Source: Phoma sp. XZ068 (Eukaryota; Ascomycota; Dothideomycetes; Pleosporales; Didymellaceae). Taken from it: a DNA stretch of 64,000 nt. Position 1 is the first letter of the stretch. Each line of letters opens with the position of its first letter. Below the pieces are notes generated by a model, which made no database searches, was not told where the DNA came from, and worked only from the letters and a program-made list of their open reading frames with translations. Below are positions 34,345 to 45,556 of the stretch, piece after piece. The stretch spans positions 310,001 to 374,000 of the forward strand of contig RBKR01000029.1 of NCBI GenBank assembly GCA_004835665.1. Reading direction: 5' to 3'. The position numbers and the translations under genes were made by a program.

Positions 34345-35867
34345 AGTTCGACATATGAAATATTCGATGGTCCGAATTGGGATGCACGGCTTTTGTACGC
34401 TGCTTTGGAATCAAGGAACGCATTAGAAAGGGGGCGTCGGAGTAAATAGCGTATAACCAAATAGATACTTTGGTTGTACACAACCTTGCCATCGCACACA
34501 AAGCAATACCAGCGCAGGAGTGATTCAATACCATGCACAGAGCATTTCATATTTCTCTACCAGCTCTTAATGTCTACAACGCGATCCTGTACCCAGAGAG
34601 GGGGTAGTCGTCGTTTAGCTTGTTTATTTCAACTGCCCTCTGACTTATTCAGCTGTTACCACTCTAACCCCTACGATGTTAAATTTTATCCAAGTCTGTT
34701 GGAATATCTGCCCTAAGAAAATTGTCACAGAATGGATCGGGACCTGTTTATAGGGACCAATTCATCCGTGTGATTCCAGATTTGTGGAAGTCAGAGTATA
34801 TCAAGGCTGAGGTGATATCATCACGGAAAAATGTCTGTGACATCAAATCCTGCAGGTTATCTTCTCCTTTAATACTAAAGCTTTGAGCTTCGAGAAACCT
34901 GACCACCTTAGCTTTTAGCTGCAGCGCGTTCGTAATTTCCCCTAATCAGCATCCACGTACCGAAGGTTTTTCGAGTACTGGACATGCAGTCCATGGGTCT
35001 CGGTTTCCATGGGTCTCGGTGCAAATAACTGTTCGCCCATATCAGGCAAAAAAGAGAGAGAGGGAGAGAGTAGAGAATATTTACGTTTTAATGTGTGGGT
35101 GGTTTTGCCCAATCTGCTCATAGACGAACGTGGATTCCCAGCAATGGCCTGCGTTCGATTCGTCTCGCCAGTGGAAATTAGGCGCATCATCGGGATCATA
35201 TATGTATTCGTCGGGAAGTAGTATGACTGAATTGTGATCGAGCGGTGTTGCCTCAACTAGGCCTAAATCGGCACTGAAGCCTGGTGATCTTACAGGAATG
35301 GGATCAGGGCCTTTGTCCTCGCGTGACGGCTTGAGCGTAACACGCCTCGCACTTCTTGCCGTTATATAGAATGAAGCGTTGTCAGGATATGCATAGGAAT
35401 CAATGCTGCCATAACTGAAGGTAAAAGTTCTGTAATGATTAAGCGGTCCGCCTCAAATATATCGCCGTTTCAAGCGTCTGCGCTTCTCGTATCTCAGTCG
35501 ACGTCATTATCCTTGTCGCGTCAATATCCACTACTATGAGACAGAACCCCGGCCGTGTCCATTTACATGAGTCTCCATGTCCATAGAGTGGGCAGCTAGG
35601 CTTCCATCATTTGGTATCAATACCATAGTGATTCAATGTTACACCCAGAGCAGATTATTATCATGTATCCACTTTGTGAGCATACAACGCGATTCGGCGA
35701 TTAAAATCGAGTAACGCATTGTTTTACTTATTCAATTAAACTACCTTCAAGAATTTATCAAGCCATCGCCCCTGTAGGCCCTCCCATAGCCTATCCTCTC
35801 CATGCCTATTATATATTTTCCTCTACGTAAAATCAAAAATCTAATCTTTCCGCTACCACGGTCTACC
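34345..35867. other. intergenic region with one short tandem repeat
   Basis: This 1.5-kb stretch has no supported gene. A 15-bp unit (CCATGGGTCTCGGTT-like) is directly repeated near 34992-35023. The right part is AT-rich. Confidence 0.45.
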
Positions 35868-37208
35868 TTATAAGCCCCTCTCCTTGCAATCTACATCATA
35901 AGCTCTCAAATCTTTCATCTTCATTTCAACGAACTCTTCCATATCCCTTTGCTGTTCCTCATTCAGTACATCGTCTCCCTCCACATGAAGCGCACTCCAG
36001 TAAATTTCATCCACATCTAAGCACTTTCTAATCCCGTAATCGAACCAAAACCGGCCGCTTTTCCAGGACTCTCGCATCTCAGTCGAAAGTTTGTGGTCTG
36101 TGGGCTTTGATCTAGCCTCCACTCGCTCCAAAGCGCAAAGGAACTGCTCCAACCTGGGTTCATAGCGGGCTAGAAACTCTTTCATACTGTAGTGTTCCAA
36201 CCACATATCTGGTCCTTTCAGGATGAGCCACCACGGTGGATCGTAGGAGAATTGCGCTGGCATTGCATGTGTGAACTCCCAGTCCAGTATGGCGTGGATT
36301 TTGAAGGTTTCAGGGTCGGCAAGAATGTTCGAAGGCTGCAAGTCGTCACAGAAGAATTTGAAAGGTCCGTTGTTGTCCAAGCAATATTTTGGGATGAGTT
36401 CTCGGAACCGGTGGCGCGCGATGTACCTTCTCTTAGCATCATCTGGGCCGTTTGCCAAGTTACGTTGGACCCGAAGGTGAGTAAGGTTTTCTTCAGATTG
36501 GTATTCGAGGTACTCCCTGGTGGTATGGAATGGCGCAGTGGGAAAGGTGTCCACAGGATAATTTGAAACGGTCACCGCCATTTCATTCATGTTGTATGTG
36601 AATGGCTTCTCAGTTGCCATCCACTGATTTGTGTCCGAGTTTCTTGTAATGGCTCCAATGGCACCGAAGTCCAGTCGAGCAAGTTCAAGCATAAATTCTG
36701 CCAGCTGTTCGTAGACGTAGTATAATTTGACATCCTCTATATCATCCCTCAGAATGACATGATCGTCCTCAGACTGGGCAGGCTGCCTCAAGAGGGTAGT
36801 GAGCGAGGAACCGTCGACTTGATTCATGATAATAAACGGCCCGAGATTTCTAGGGCTTTCTGCTGTCAACCCCCAGCTGGTTACGCAAGCGACGGGGAGA
36901 TTCGTGTTTTCTCTTAGATATTCTAAGACCTGGATCTCCCCCTTCACCTTCTCTTCCCGTCGAGCGGTCAGTGTGTGACCCGGTTTTGGAAAACGGATGA
37001 TTGCATTTGGCCCTCCGTCATTGAAGCGAACGGAGATGCAGAAATTGAATGAGCCCCTCATATAACCATCAAATTCTCCATCAGGACATCCTGGACGGCG
37101 GCTCGATACGAAGGCTACAATCTCGTCCTTTACGGCAAGAGCCTTGACTAACCAAGCTCTGCACTCTTCGTCGGCTTCGGCTTCAGCGATTTCGTCGTAT
37201 GCGGTCAT
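35868..37208 (-). CDS. APH-like (aminoglycoside phosphotransferase family) kinase
   Basis: Single-exon gene for a 446-aa protein of the protein-kinase-like APH family that is expanded in filamentous fungi. Visible elements are the N-lobe with AIIRFPKPGHTL, then EIQVLEYLRENTNLPVACV and GPFIIMNQVDGSSL. The catalytic loop is FFCDDLQPSNIL (Asp with Asn four residues after it, H replaced by C-D) and the metal-binding segment is HAILDWEFTHAMP. The substrate is unknown; in fungi these enzymes are generally not antibiotic-resistance proteins. No signal or membrane segment is visible. The start at 37208 precedes the conserved region by a suitable distance. Confidence 0.82.
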   Translation of the reverse strand: MTAYDEIAEAEADEECRAWLVKALAVKDEIVAFVSSRRPGCPDGEFDGYMRGSFNFCISVRFNDGGPNAIIRFPKPGHTLTARREEKVKGEIQVLEYLRENTNLPVACVTSWGLTAESPRNLGPFIIMNQVDGSSLTTLLRQPAQSEDDHVILRDDIEDVKLYYVYEQLAEFMLELARLDFGAIGAITRNSDTNQWMATEKPFTYNMNEMAVTVSNYPVDTFPTAPFHTTREYLEYQSEENLTHLRVQRNLANGPDDAKRRYIARHRFRELIPKYCLDNNGPFKFFCDDLQPSNILADPETFKIHAILDWEFTHAMPAQFSYDPPWWLILKGPDMWLEHYSMKEFLARYEPRLEQFLCALERVEARSKPTDHKLSTEMRESWKSGRFWFDYGIRKCLDVDEIYWSALHVEGDDVLNEEQQRDMEEFVEMKMKDLRAYDVDCKERGL

Positions 37209-38457
37209 GAGGTAAGAGTTTCACAACCCTATAAGGTTTGATATAGATTGAAAGGTCTAGAATTATTCTATCAGTATGTGGTGGTTCGATAGACACGTGT
37301 CGCTGTCGAAGGCAGGTAACTCGAGGCTTCCAAGGTTTGAATGTATGTGGATGCGCTATCCTCAATCAGGAACAGCGCTATTCCAGATGGGTATTGTGAT
37401 TGGGATCCACATCTTGGAGGTGACTGTAGATCTGTGTTGAGTAGATTCATCGTCGCGATAATCATACACATTGCTGCCTAAGTGGCGATGACCTACCTCG
37501 ATATTCCAATCATTGCAGAGACGGCCACTAGAGCCGCAAAGCAGAGAATCTTGGAAAGCCTTGGAAACTTGTTCGCCGTCCAGCCGCCTTGAGCCAGTCG
37601 GAATAGGTGGAGTTAGGGTTAAGTAGTTGGGCAGTAGTCCTCCTCAATGTGGGGCCATTTTCGATGCGACCTACGGTACGAGAAGACCTACAAGAACAGG
37701 CTGCTTTCACGCTCTACTTACGTTGCCGAAACAATGATTCTCGCAGCCTTTGAAGTTATAATGGGTATATGTCATATAAGACCAGAAATAATCTATCACG
37801 TATCCCCGCACGAGCAAAATTACCTTGATATCCGCGATCTATGTATCCGTCCCTTGCTGCTTCTTATGGACCTTCCGTCGACGCTCCTTCAAAAGCCTCC
37901 GCATCCGGTGCTTCAACCTGCATCAGCATTTTCAGCATTAGGATATAAGCAGTGTGGTCTGTACATCTTTTGTTCACACACCTTGAAAATTAGTGTCCTC
38001 AAAATGAATACAGTCGAGTAGATAGTCATTAATGTCTAAAATAGCGTCTGCATTCTGCCTTCGTTGTATTCTGAGACCTTGATACCAAAATATCGGCCGA
38101 TACACCGGTATAGGTTAAGCTCTTTCGTTGCCCAGTATAGTATATGGGTCACGTGAAAGGTTCAAAGCATCTCAATTGTCACATAGCAAAACAGCGCACT
38201 GCAGGTAGATAAAGTCTCTAGATATTCTAGACACAACGCAGCAAGCATTCGGCCAAAAGGGGCAACATAGAATTCAGTTGCAGAAAGACATGAGATAGGA
38301 TGCCAATTATACAGGACGTGGGCGAAGAACGATAGAGCCTCGCACATTTACATCAGTCACCCTGTCGAGCCTAGAAGTAAACATGAGCGTTGTTGCTGCA
38401 CCGAATAATCTGAGGAGCCTCTGAAGGGCACAAATCAGCATGAAGATGATCGCAAAC
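37209..38457. other. intergenic, no supported gene
   Basis: About 1.25 kb of rather AT-rich DNA. A 124-codon ORF at 37647-38021 shows no domain or codon bias and I do not call it. Confidence 0.45.
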
Positions 38458-41323
38458 TCAGTAGTCCTCCAACCCGCTTTCCGACTGTAACGGAGCAGAA
38501 GAGGAGGGTATGGCTACGTCCATATTAGCAATTATCGCATGCAAACGACCGAGGCGTTTCGTGGATGGATTCGGGCGTTTGCAAGCTGCTATAGGTCGCT
38601 TTGCTATGCCTGTGAGCACCACTTTTAGCATGCTCTCGTCAGCTGTGGAAGTCTCTGGGCCGAGTTCGTTGTCAAGAGACTTCATCCACACTTCAATCGT
38701 AGTCCTGGCCCCTGGCTTGAATTCACACTCTTCCATGTAAGCGTGAAAACTTGGCAGGATATCAATTTTCGGCCGCAAGTCGCGAATCCAATTGATGATC
38801 GATACAATCAACTCCTCATGTTTGATGCCTAGCTTTGGAGAGCCCGTATCGAGCCAAAACGAGTATTCCAGGTCATTGTCGTCCCAAGGCGAATCTGTTG
38901 GTGGAGATTTGCCTCCTCGATACGATTTGACAACGCGACGACTGAGAAGAAACTGGATCAACCCGGTGGCAATCTCTTGGTTTGTTGGCTCTTGTTCGTT
39001 ACTGGTCCTGTTGCTCCTAGGAAGAACGTAAAGACAGAGCGTTTGTTTATTTCCCTCGCCGACATTGGCGCTTTCAGGGACGGGGGAATATAGCAGGCTC
39101 ATCCCCAATCCCGTTTCCGTGCTTAGAAAATCTTCGCTACAATTAGGAACGCGGGTACGAGGAAGAAGGTGACTGCGAGAAGATGCCCGCAAGAAGGGCT
39201 CAGACGGCGTGCGGCGACCTACGCGGTACATTTCATAGATCGCATGCACGATGCTGTACGCTCTCGAAGATGGACTACTTTTTCCCCAATCTCGACTCAA
39301 CACTGAATGGTTCTTGGGATGATGTGGCCCAAGTCCCGGTGGCTCATTCCAATTGGTTAAAGCAAAAATCCGTCGTTGCAGGCAGTCCTTGAAGTCATCT
39401 TGGAAATCCGAGCGCAGCACAGTCTGCAATGCTGCAAGGAGCCGATTCTTGGGCCAGTGACAGGTAGGATGGTTGGGTGGATATTGTTCAGTCCAGTTCG
39501 ATATCTCGCGCAGCTTTGTGACAACGTCCTCCTGTATCGCGAGCAGCGTCAGCTCTCTGACTAGTCCCCATGAAGTATCGGCGAAATATGAAAATCGAAG
39601 CTGGGTGTAAACCTCTTTCTTTTCGCTTCCCGCGGGTCTTGGAATGATTGTCCTCGGGTTTCCCGTCCAAATATCTTCAATCGAATTCACAACATCTTCG
39701 GCCTCCAAACGAACTGGTTCAACGGCCAGGAGATCTCGAATGAACTGAACCTCATCCGATGGCTCATTGAAGCTTTGTAAGAGTGTTCCAAGATTATCGC
39801 GCGTTATGTAAAGTGCCCTGAAACGAGACTCGATGCTCCTGGCATTGTGTACAATTCCAAGAGGCATCCGGATTGGCTTCCAGTGGTTACTGAATGATTC
39901 GCCAAAATTATGTCTAGAGATCTCAATTATCTCGGGCTCTTCCATCCGGGTAAGTGCGGAGTCTTGGCCGTCGATCCAAGGATTGATGTTGAAGCGAAGC
40001 GAATATATATCAGTGTCGAGTGAATTCGACATTGTCCTGGTCGTATCGGCAGTACCTAGTGCTTTCAGCTGCAAGAGAATGCTTGGTCTATAGACATCTC
40101 GGGCCCAATCAACTATAAAGTCAATGATCAGGATAAGCTGAAGAGCCTCGTCATGGTCGTTTATACTTCCTTCCCAAAGATGAGAAACAAGCTATGGAAA
40201 TATTAGTACGGAATATATCAACCATCGCTTGGCCGTCTCACTCACGTAATTTGCACGGCCATCGTCCTCGTATACCGTCCCCGCGTAGAGGCGCCACGTC
40301 TCTCCCCGATTGGCCGTGAACCATACCAAGGGTCCGCCTGGAACATCTACTGTGTTGCCACGAGTCTTTTGGAGATTCTGCTGAAGTTCCAGCGCCCGCT
40401 TGATTGGCAGTGCTGTCTGTATCTCTATCTCTTCAAAGTTGTTCGCACTCTTCTCGCTCTTCGCCTCATGGATGAGGAACGGGAAATGCAAGGATACTCC
40501 ACCGTTGTCGGGGTTCGTGCTCGTTCGAACAACGTCTGAGACCAATTGCTGTCTCCCTTGATGTGATTGTGGATGAGCATATTCTGTACGAAGGCGCGTT
40601 TCCAGGTTCTTGGTTTCCTGTAAACCATGCGTGCGGTCTGGCTTTTTGTCGAAAATTCTCGAGTTGTCTTCGACTGCAAATTCCTCAATTCTATTAGAGA
40701 ATATCTCGCTAGTTCCTGGATCTAGGCTTGTGAGTAGTCAGCACTGAAAAAGGAATGGGAATAGGGTTGGACCTCGGGACGTACCAGTCGTTCAAGCGAG
40801 TTAATGGGTTGCATGTGCAGGACTTTCGCCGGGTTTGTCGTTCCCTCAGATCCGGAGCTTTACTATTAGCGATATACTCAATGGCTTCGATTTCGGATCG
40901 CCATAGCCTTTTGCGGCAGGTCTTACTATGAGACATCAGTAATAAGGCTGGCGGACGAGCACTCATTTCGTCAAATACTAACCACGTCACCTCGATTTCG
41001 AATCTCTCGAAGACCTTGGGCTCAAGCTCGTACCGCCACCCTCCTTCGTTCTTATTCGCTTCTCGGCATCTTATTGCGTCTCGAACCAATCTCGACGCTT
41101 TTCGCTTATTCTCCCTTTGCCAAGGTCGCTCCAGAGAGTCACACCCAGGCACAAACGCGTACGTATCATACAACGTGCGACCCAATTTCTGGATGATGAA
41201 AAACTTCTCTCGGTGGAGTTCCGGCACCAGATTTGGAGATCGAGAGCTAAACTTTTGGCTGCTGAAACGGATACGTTCCCGTTTGGTTTCGGCTTTGAGA
41301 TCGCGATATTTCTTGCCGGTCAT
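38458..41323 (-). CDS. fungal PD-(D/E)XK nuclease-like protein, 898 aa
   Basis: Four exons, 41323-40983, 40925-40785, 40726-40246 and 40191-38458, join in frame through GT-AG introns and give 898 aa. The N-terminal 160 residues are basic and Cys-containing (SCTCNPLTRLNDW). A PD-(D/E)XK-like core follows: KPDRTHG (Asp191), HFPFLIHEAKSEK (Glu248-x-Lys250), a downstream Gln264 in IQTALPI, and PLVWFTANRGETWRLYAG. The segment WEGSINDHDEALQLILIID at the start of exon 4 is typical of a large uncharacterised family in Dothideomycetes. The C-terminal 500 residues are of unknown fold. Nuclease activity is an inference from motif order; it could act in genome defence or conflict, or be a transposon-derived protein. 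No lesion is visible. Confidence 0.68.
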
Positions 41324-42808
41324 CTTGACTTGGTAATGCAACGAGAGACGAAAGTGCAGCGCGCCGCAGGTCTAAATCACTGTTATTTGTATATGATGAC
41401 CTTGGGAGCACTCCAGGCTGCGGCCAGTTTGGGTGCGCGAGCTGTGCCGCAGGAGTGCATGCACAGCCACACCTCAGACCCATTGAATGGGTGTGGCTTA
41501 ATTCTCAAACTACAGGACCGATTCAAATCAGGCAGGTCAATAACAGTATCAGGGGCTTGCATTATGCCTTTACTTGTATGTCTTGGCCGGATGGTCGAAG
41601 GTTGGAGCTTGGAGAGCCGGTCAGTACATCTGCGATCTTGCACCAAATGGACTCCCAGTATTGAGACTGTGTTCTACAAACAGCAGTTTTGGGTGTACTG
41701 AGTGCTAGTCCAGTTTCTGAAGTCCCTTCCGACAGTGCCCTCCAGTATCCACATGTGCCAGCCTGGTGCGGGTAAGCCCGGGCCGAAGCACCCCCATGTA
41801 AGTTACGAAACGCGCAGACAGGGGCGTTGCTATCAATAGCAACGGATAGGTTGGTAAGTGTAAGAGAAGCGGGGGCCGATTGTTAGCTGCAGGTGACGTA
41901 ATGATTCGAGTGTGTACCTAGGCATGGCCTAGAGCTATACTAGAATTCAGAGATCGCCTTTCAGGATATCTGTTACGAAGGATCAGAGAGGGCACGTATA
42001 GTATGGGTTTTGCTAAAAAAAACAATCCAAGCGACCTATTGAAAGTCAACTGAATATTCTTGTCGGTGGTGGATACTTAGGTACTAGGTAGCTACATCGA
42101 GCCCCAGTGGACTTTCAGAAACATACAGATGACGTCCAGTCGCCCATCCTAGCGGCGGGACTGAATTGTGACGAGCAGCTAGATGGTATAGATCTAACAG
42201 ATATTAAGATCGTTCGACTAGGAATTAGGCCTAAGACATAATAGAGGTTCAGATACGAGGTAGTATTACTATATATGTAACGTTAATCAAATGTAGAGGT
42301 TGCTTAGAAAAACTAAAGTAGCTGCGACATCAATTCTAACTCGAAGTACGTATAAAACAACGTCACAAAACCCCCCTTGTGCGCAACTTTCAAGTCTACC
42401 TTAGGTAGTCATATTATGTACCATCTATACCTAGGTAAGGTAGGAGGCAAGTGTTAGAGGGTGTTAGTTATATCATAGTCTGCATGATCCGTTTATCCTG
42501 TTCTAATTTGCCGACCTTTGGGCTCAATACTCCGTTGTGCTATTAGAGTAGCTGGCTGACTACATTCTCCTATCTGTATGTCTGCCTCTGCGCGTAGAGC
42601 TATGCGGCCAACTCACAATATTACGTAAAAGCAATTTATGTCAAGTTACGAGTAATTTCTCACCCACAATTTTGTGCAAGGAGTCGCTAGTTTGGCTTCA
42701 GCAGATTGAGTAGACCTGCGAGCTTCTATGTCCTTTTGACCTCCTCACTCAATACGCAGACTTCTACATATTGCGCTCATTCTTTGTTTTCGACCATTGC
42801 AGACCCGT
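41324..42808. other. AT-rich, gene-poor stretch
   Basis: About 1.5 kb with low coding signal and many TAGGTA-type motifs, including an exact TACCTAGGTA at 42428-42437. The sequence from 42200 to 42800 is particularly AT-rich and may be an old RIP-affected repeat, but I see no transposon protein remnant or terminal repeats. Confidence 0.45.
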
Positions 42809-43676
42809 TCACATTAGGAGAATAAGAGTATCGATCGTAAATGCGATGTAAGGAGATGTAATCGGACGAGTCGCTCCCCCAGTGAACTCCGCAGGCGCCG
42901 TCGTCCAACTCGGTGTTGCCAATACATTACCAGCCGCTTGCTCCAGAGGATACACAATAATCTTATCCACATCCGCAGCCTTAGTCCCATTGCCATTTGA
43001 CAGACCTCCCAGTGTGATCTTAGTGGAGCCCTGTGTCAGATTCAAAGCCAGCGGCGAAGCCATGATGATTCCTTTGTGCGTATCTTTCATGGAAAGCTGA
43101 CGTCTGGTTGAGGGATCGTTATTCACTTCCACCCAGCCGTAGCGGCGCAGGATCCAGATGCCTCCGATCCTTTCTGGAGAACCGTACGGTGCGTCACCGA
43201 AGCCCATTTCGTCGGTGTCTAGGTCTGTGAGCAGCTATCAAGTCTGGAGACATAGTCGGCTTACTTTGGTAGTAGAAGGATACCCACTGCTCACCACCAT
43301 CACCTTCGACTTCGAATGTGATGGTACTATCGTTCCCGCTGATGCCAGTTGCAATTGTGCCATTGCTCGCAAATGGCTAAATGATATTAATCAAAAGTCT
43401 TAGTTTTTGTGTGCGTGGGTACCGTGCCGCTTCTTGGTGGTAGGCAGCTCCGCTTAGAGTTGCGTCCACGCTATAGTAAGCCGTGCCTTCAACAGCTTTC
43501 CACTCTCCGGTCAACCTGAAATGTTCAGCAAGGACTTTCTGTTTCCACGTTCTCAAATGCACTAACACGTTAAGGTCGTACAAATCGATCCATTCGATCT
43601 TGATAGCCTTCTTCCTTTCATCAACGAGTAAAGGCAACCATACGTATGTGGCTTCCCAATTAGCGTTAAGATCCCA
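42809..43676 (-). pseudogene. 3' fragment of a secreted glycosidase with CBM35-like domain
   Basis: Three exons, 43676-43423, 43365-43265 and 43224-42809, keep one frame for 256 codons. The first begins right after an acceptor-like CTAG with WDLNANWEATYVWLPLLVD and EWIDLYDLNV, which looks like the end of a glycosidase catalytic domain. The rest fits a CBM35-type beta-sandwich (ITFEVEGDGGEQWVSFYYQ, then STKITLGGL, DVDKIIVYP). Upstream on the same strand I find no continuing catalytic exon before the sequence turns non-coding, so the 5' part seems lost. A GH43-type exo-galactanase with C-terminal CBM35 is one candidate parent, but the family is not certain. Alternatively the first exons lie further upstream beyond a long intron or are too diverged to see. 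Confidence 0.45.
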
Positions 43677-45556
43677 CTAGACTGGTATTAGGTAGAAAAT
43701 CGTGTGCGATGGAGGAACATTAAGCCGCTTTGACAGGACGCTGGTCTTGAAAAGCGTCGGCACTCATTGTGGACCGGCTCAATGTGCCAAGATCAACGCC
43801 GCGCCCATAACGCCTTCAGCCTCCCATACTCTTGAAAGGCTTGCAGCCGCCCGTTCTGGCTACATCAAGGCGGGAAGAACTGAACTTCGGAAGAATGTCA
43901 GCGGGGCACGCGATAGCTTATACCTTGGAAGGCTAAAGCACGAACTACGTACGAAGAAGCCTGGCGCCAACGTCAAGCTGCAGTACCGCCTCTCGCTCCT
44001 TATCCTTGCACCAAATCCCGCCTTTGCGCTCTCCGTTTCTGCCCACACCCGAGGTCTCCGCTGTATCACACAATTGTCGGCCAGCCTACTGGAGATAAGC
44101 GAGCAAGTCACTGTGATCATGCAGCGCGGACAAGCAGGGTAGTCTGACACAGCGCTTCAGCCCTGACGTCCACTTTCTATTCGTGCAAGCCATGGCAAGC
44201 AGGATAGTCGAAAGCGTTGGGGCGCGTTGTAATCAGGACTGCGGACGAGGAAGACGAGAGTGTAGAGGACATCAGGTACGAAACTGACGATGAGGCTATG
44301 AGCGAGAGGAGGAGTAAAAGGGACCTTGGTGAAGATGAAAGCGTATCTAGGTATAGCAGGCAGCTGAATGAGTTGGTGATGTCATACTGCCGTTGGGATG
44401 GTATGTACGGTGAGCGATAGGAACCTGCTCATTCTAAATGAAATGGCATTTGTCAAACAACGAAGTAGTCTGAGTACTAGATGAAGAGTTTGGTGACTTT
44501 GGCGTTGTGGAGATACAGTGCCGAGGAGCTAGTGGACGGTACCTTCCATTGGTGTGCAATAAGGCTGTGGTGTGCAACAAGGCTGCACCCAAGAGTAGCC
44601 AGTACACATACCCAAGTATGATGAATACTGGTTATTGTAGTCAGCTATGGCCAATAAACCCTTGTTCCGAGTACCACCGTCGAGAAAGAAAGACGGTCAA
44701 ATTGGCGAAACGGATACGGGAACCCAGGTATGATGGGTCATCCACAGCAAGACCGAAGACCTAAGGTATGTGCTCCGTCGCAACTCTTCCGATCGCCCAA
44801 TTCTTGTTTACAATGGAAGTATAGAAGACGTTGGTAAAACGAAGCGAACGAGAACCAACGTATATATGGAAGTTGATTCCGAAGCCAGTAGCGGGAGCGC
44901 TGGGGGTGATGTTAGTAACGACCAAACATAAATACCGGCGTGGTATCTGATATCCAAACAGCAGTGTCTGTGTTGAACTTTGAGTTCATAACGAGATTTG
45001 ATCATTGCTTATTAGATGACCTGGTGCGTGGCGGGAAAAGGGTGAAGATCAATAATATGCTCAGTGTTCACAGCAAGCACTCGTTTGCGACAAACCGGAG
45101 GGCACCGAACAAGAGAACTCACAGATCCAGACTATTTCCCCTGTGGAACCGCCATCAAAGTACTGTGGCCCGTTCGCCCTTTGGGACGCTATTGTCATTT
45201 GGCGGCCCAATTGTACCAATAAACCATTTCACAACAGGGCTTATAGATCATGGTCCCATGAATATTGCGTCGGGACTGGCCCTGGAGACTACAGAAACTG
45301 GACGCAATCGCCAACTTAAAGGAAACTAGGAGTCGGAGATTCAATCAAATGAAATTTCACATCTACTTTGGTTGAAGTGGATAGAGATGCATTTGAGACA
45401 TCTGTTATCCTGTGTATTGATCACCCCCCCCCCCCTTCAAGCCCCTGACATTGTATGTCCCTGAAAGTATCCCTTAAACGGGTTTAATCATTCTTAGCAG
45501 TGAAAACGGGAAGCCTTTGCCAATTTATCGACAGGTACAACCATGCAGAGCCATCT
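43677..45556. other. gene-poor stretch with short repeats
   Basis: About 1.9 kb with scattered short ORFs and no domain. A near-tandem duplication (GTGTGCAATAAGGCTG / GTGTGCAACAAGGCTG) is near 44552-44587, and a run of 12 C is at 45424-45435. Confidence 0.45.

Noticed and set aside
37647..38021. 124-codon ORF
   Set aside because: No recognisable domain and no promoter or splice support; AT-rich surroundings.
41324..42808. Possible RIP-degraded transposon
   Set aside because: AT-rich, but no terminal repeats, target duplication or transposase/polymerase fragment could be found by eye.
43702..44142. 146-codon plus-strand ORF and overlapping minus ORF
   Set aside because: Both strands open over the same stretch with no family signal.
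44940..45329. 129-codon plus-strand ORF
   Set aside because: Composition resembles non-coding neighbours; no domain seen.
45424..45435. Run of 12 C
   Set aside because: A simple homopolymer; could be slippage or assembly error, with no functional context.
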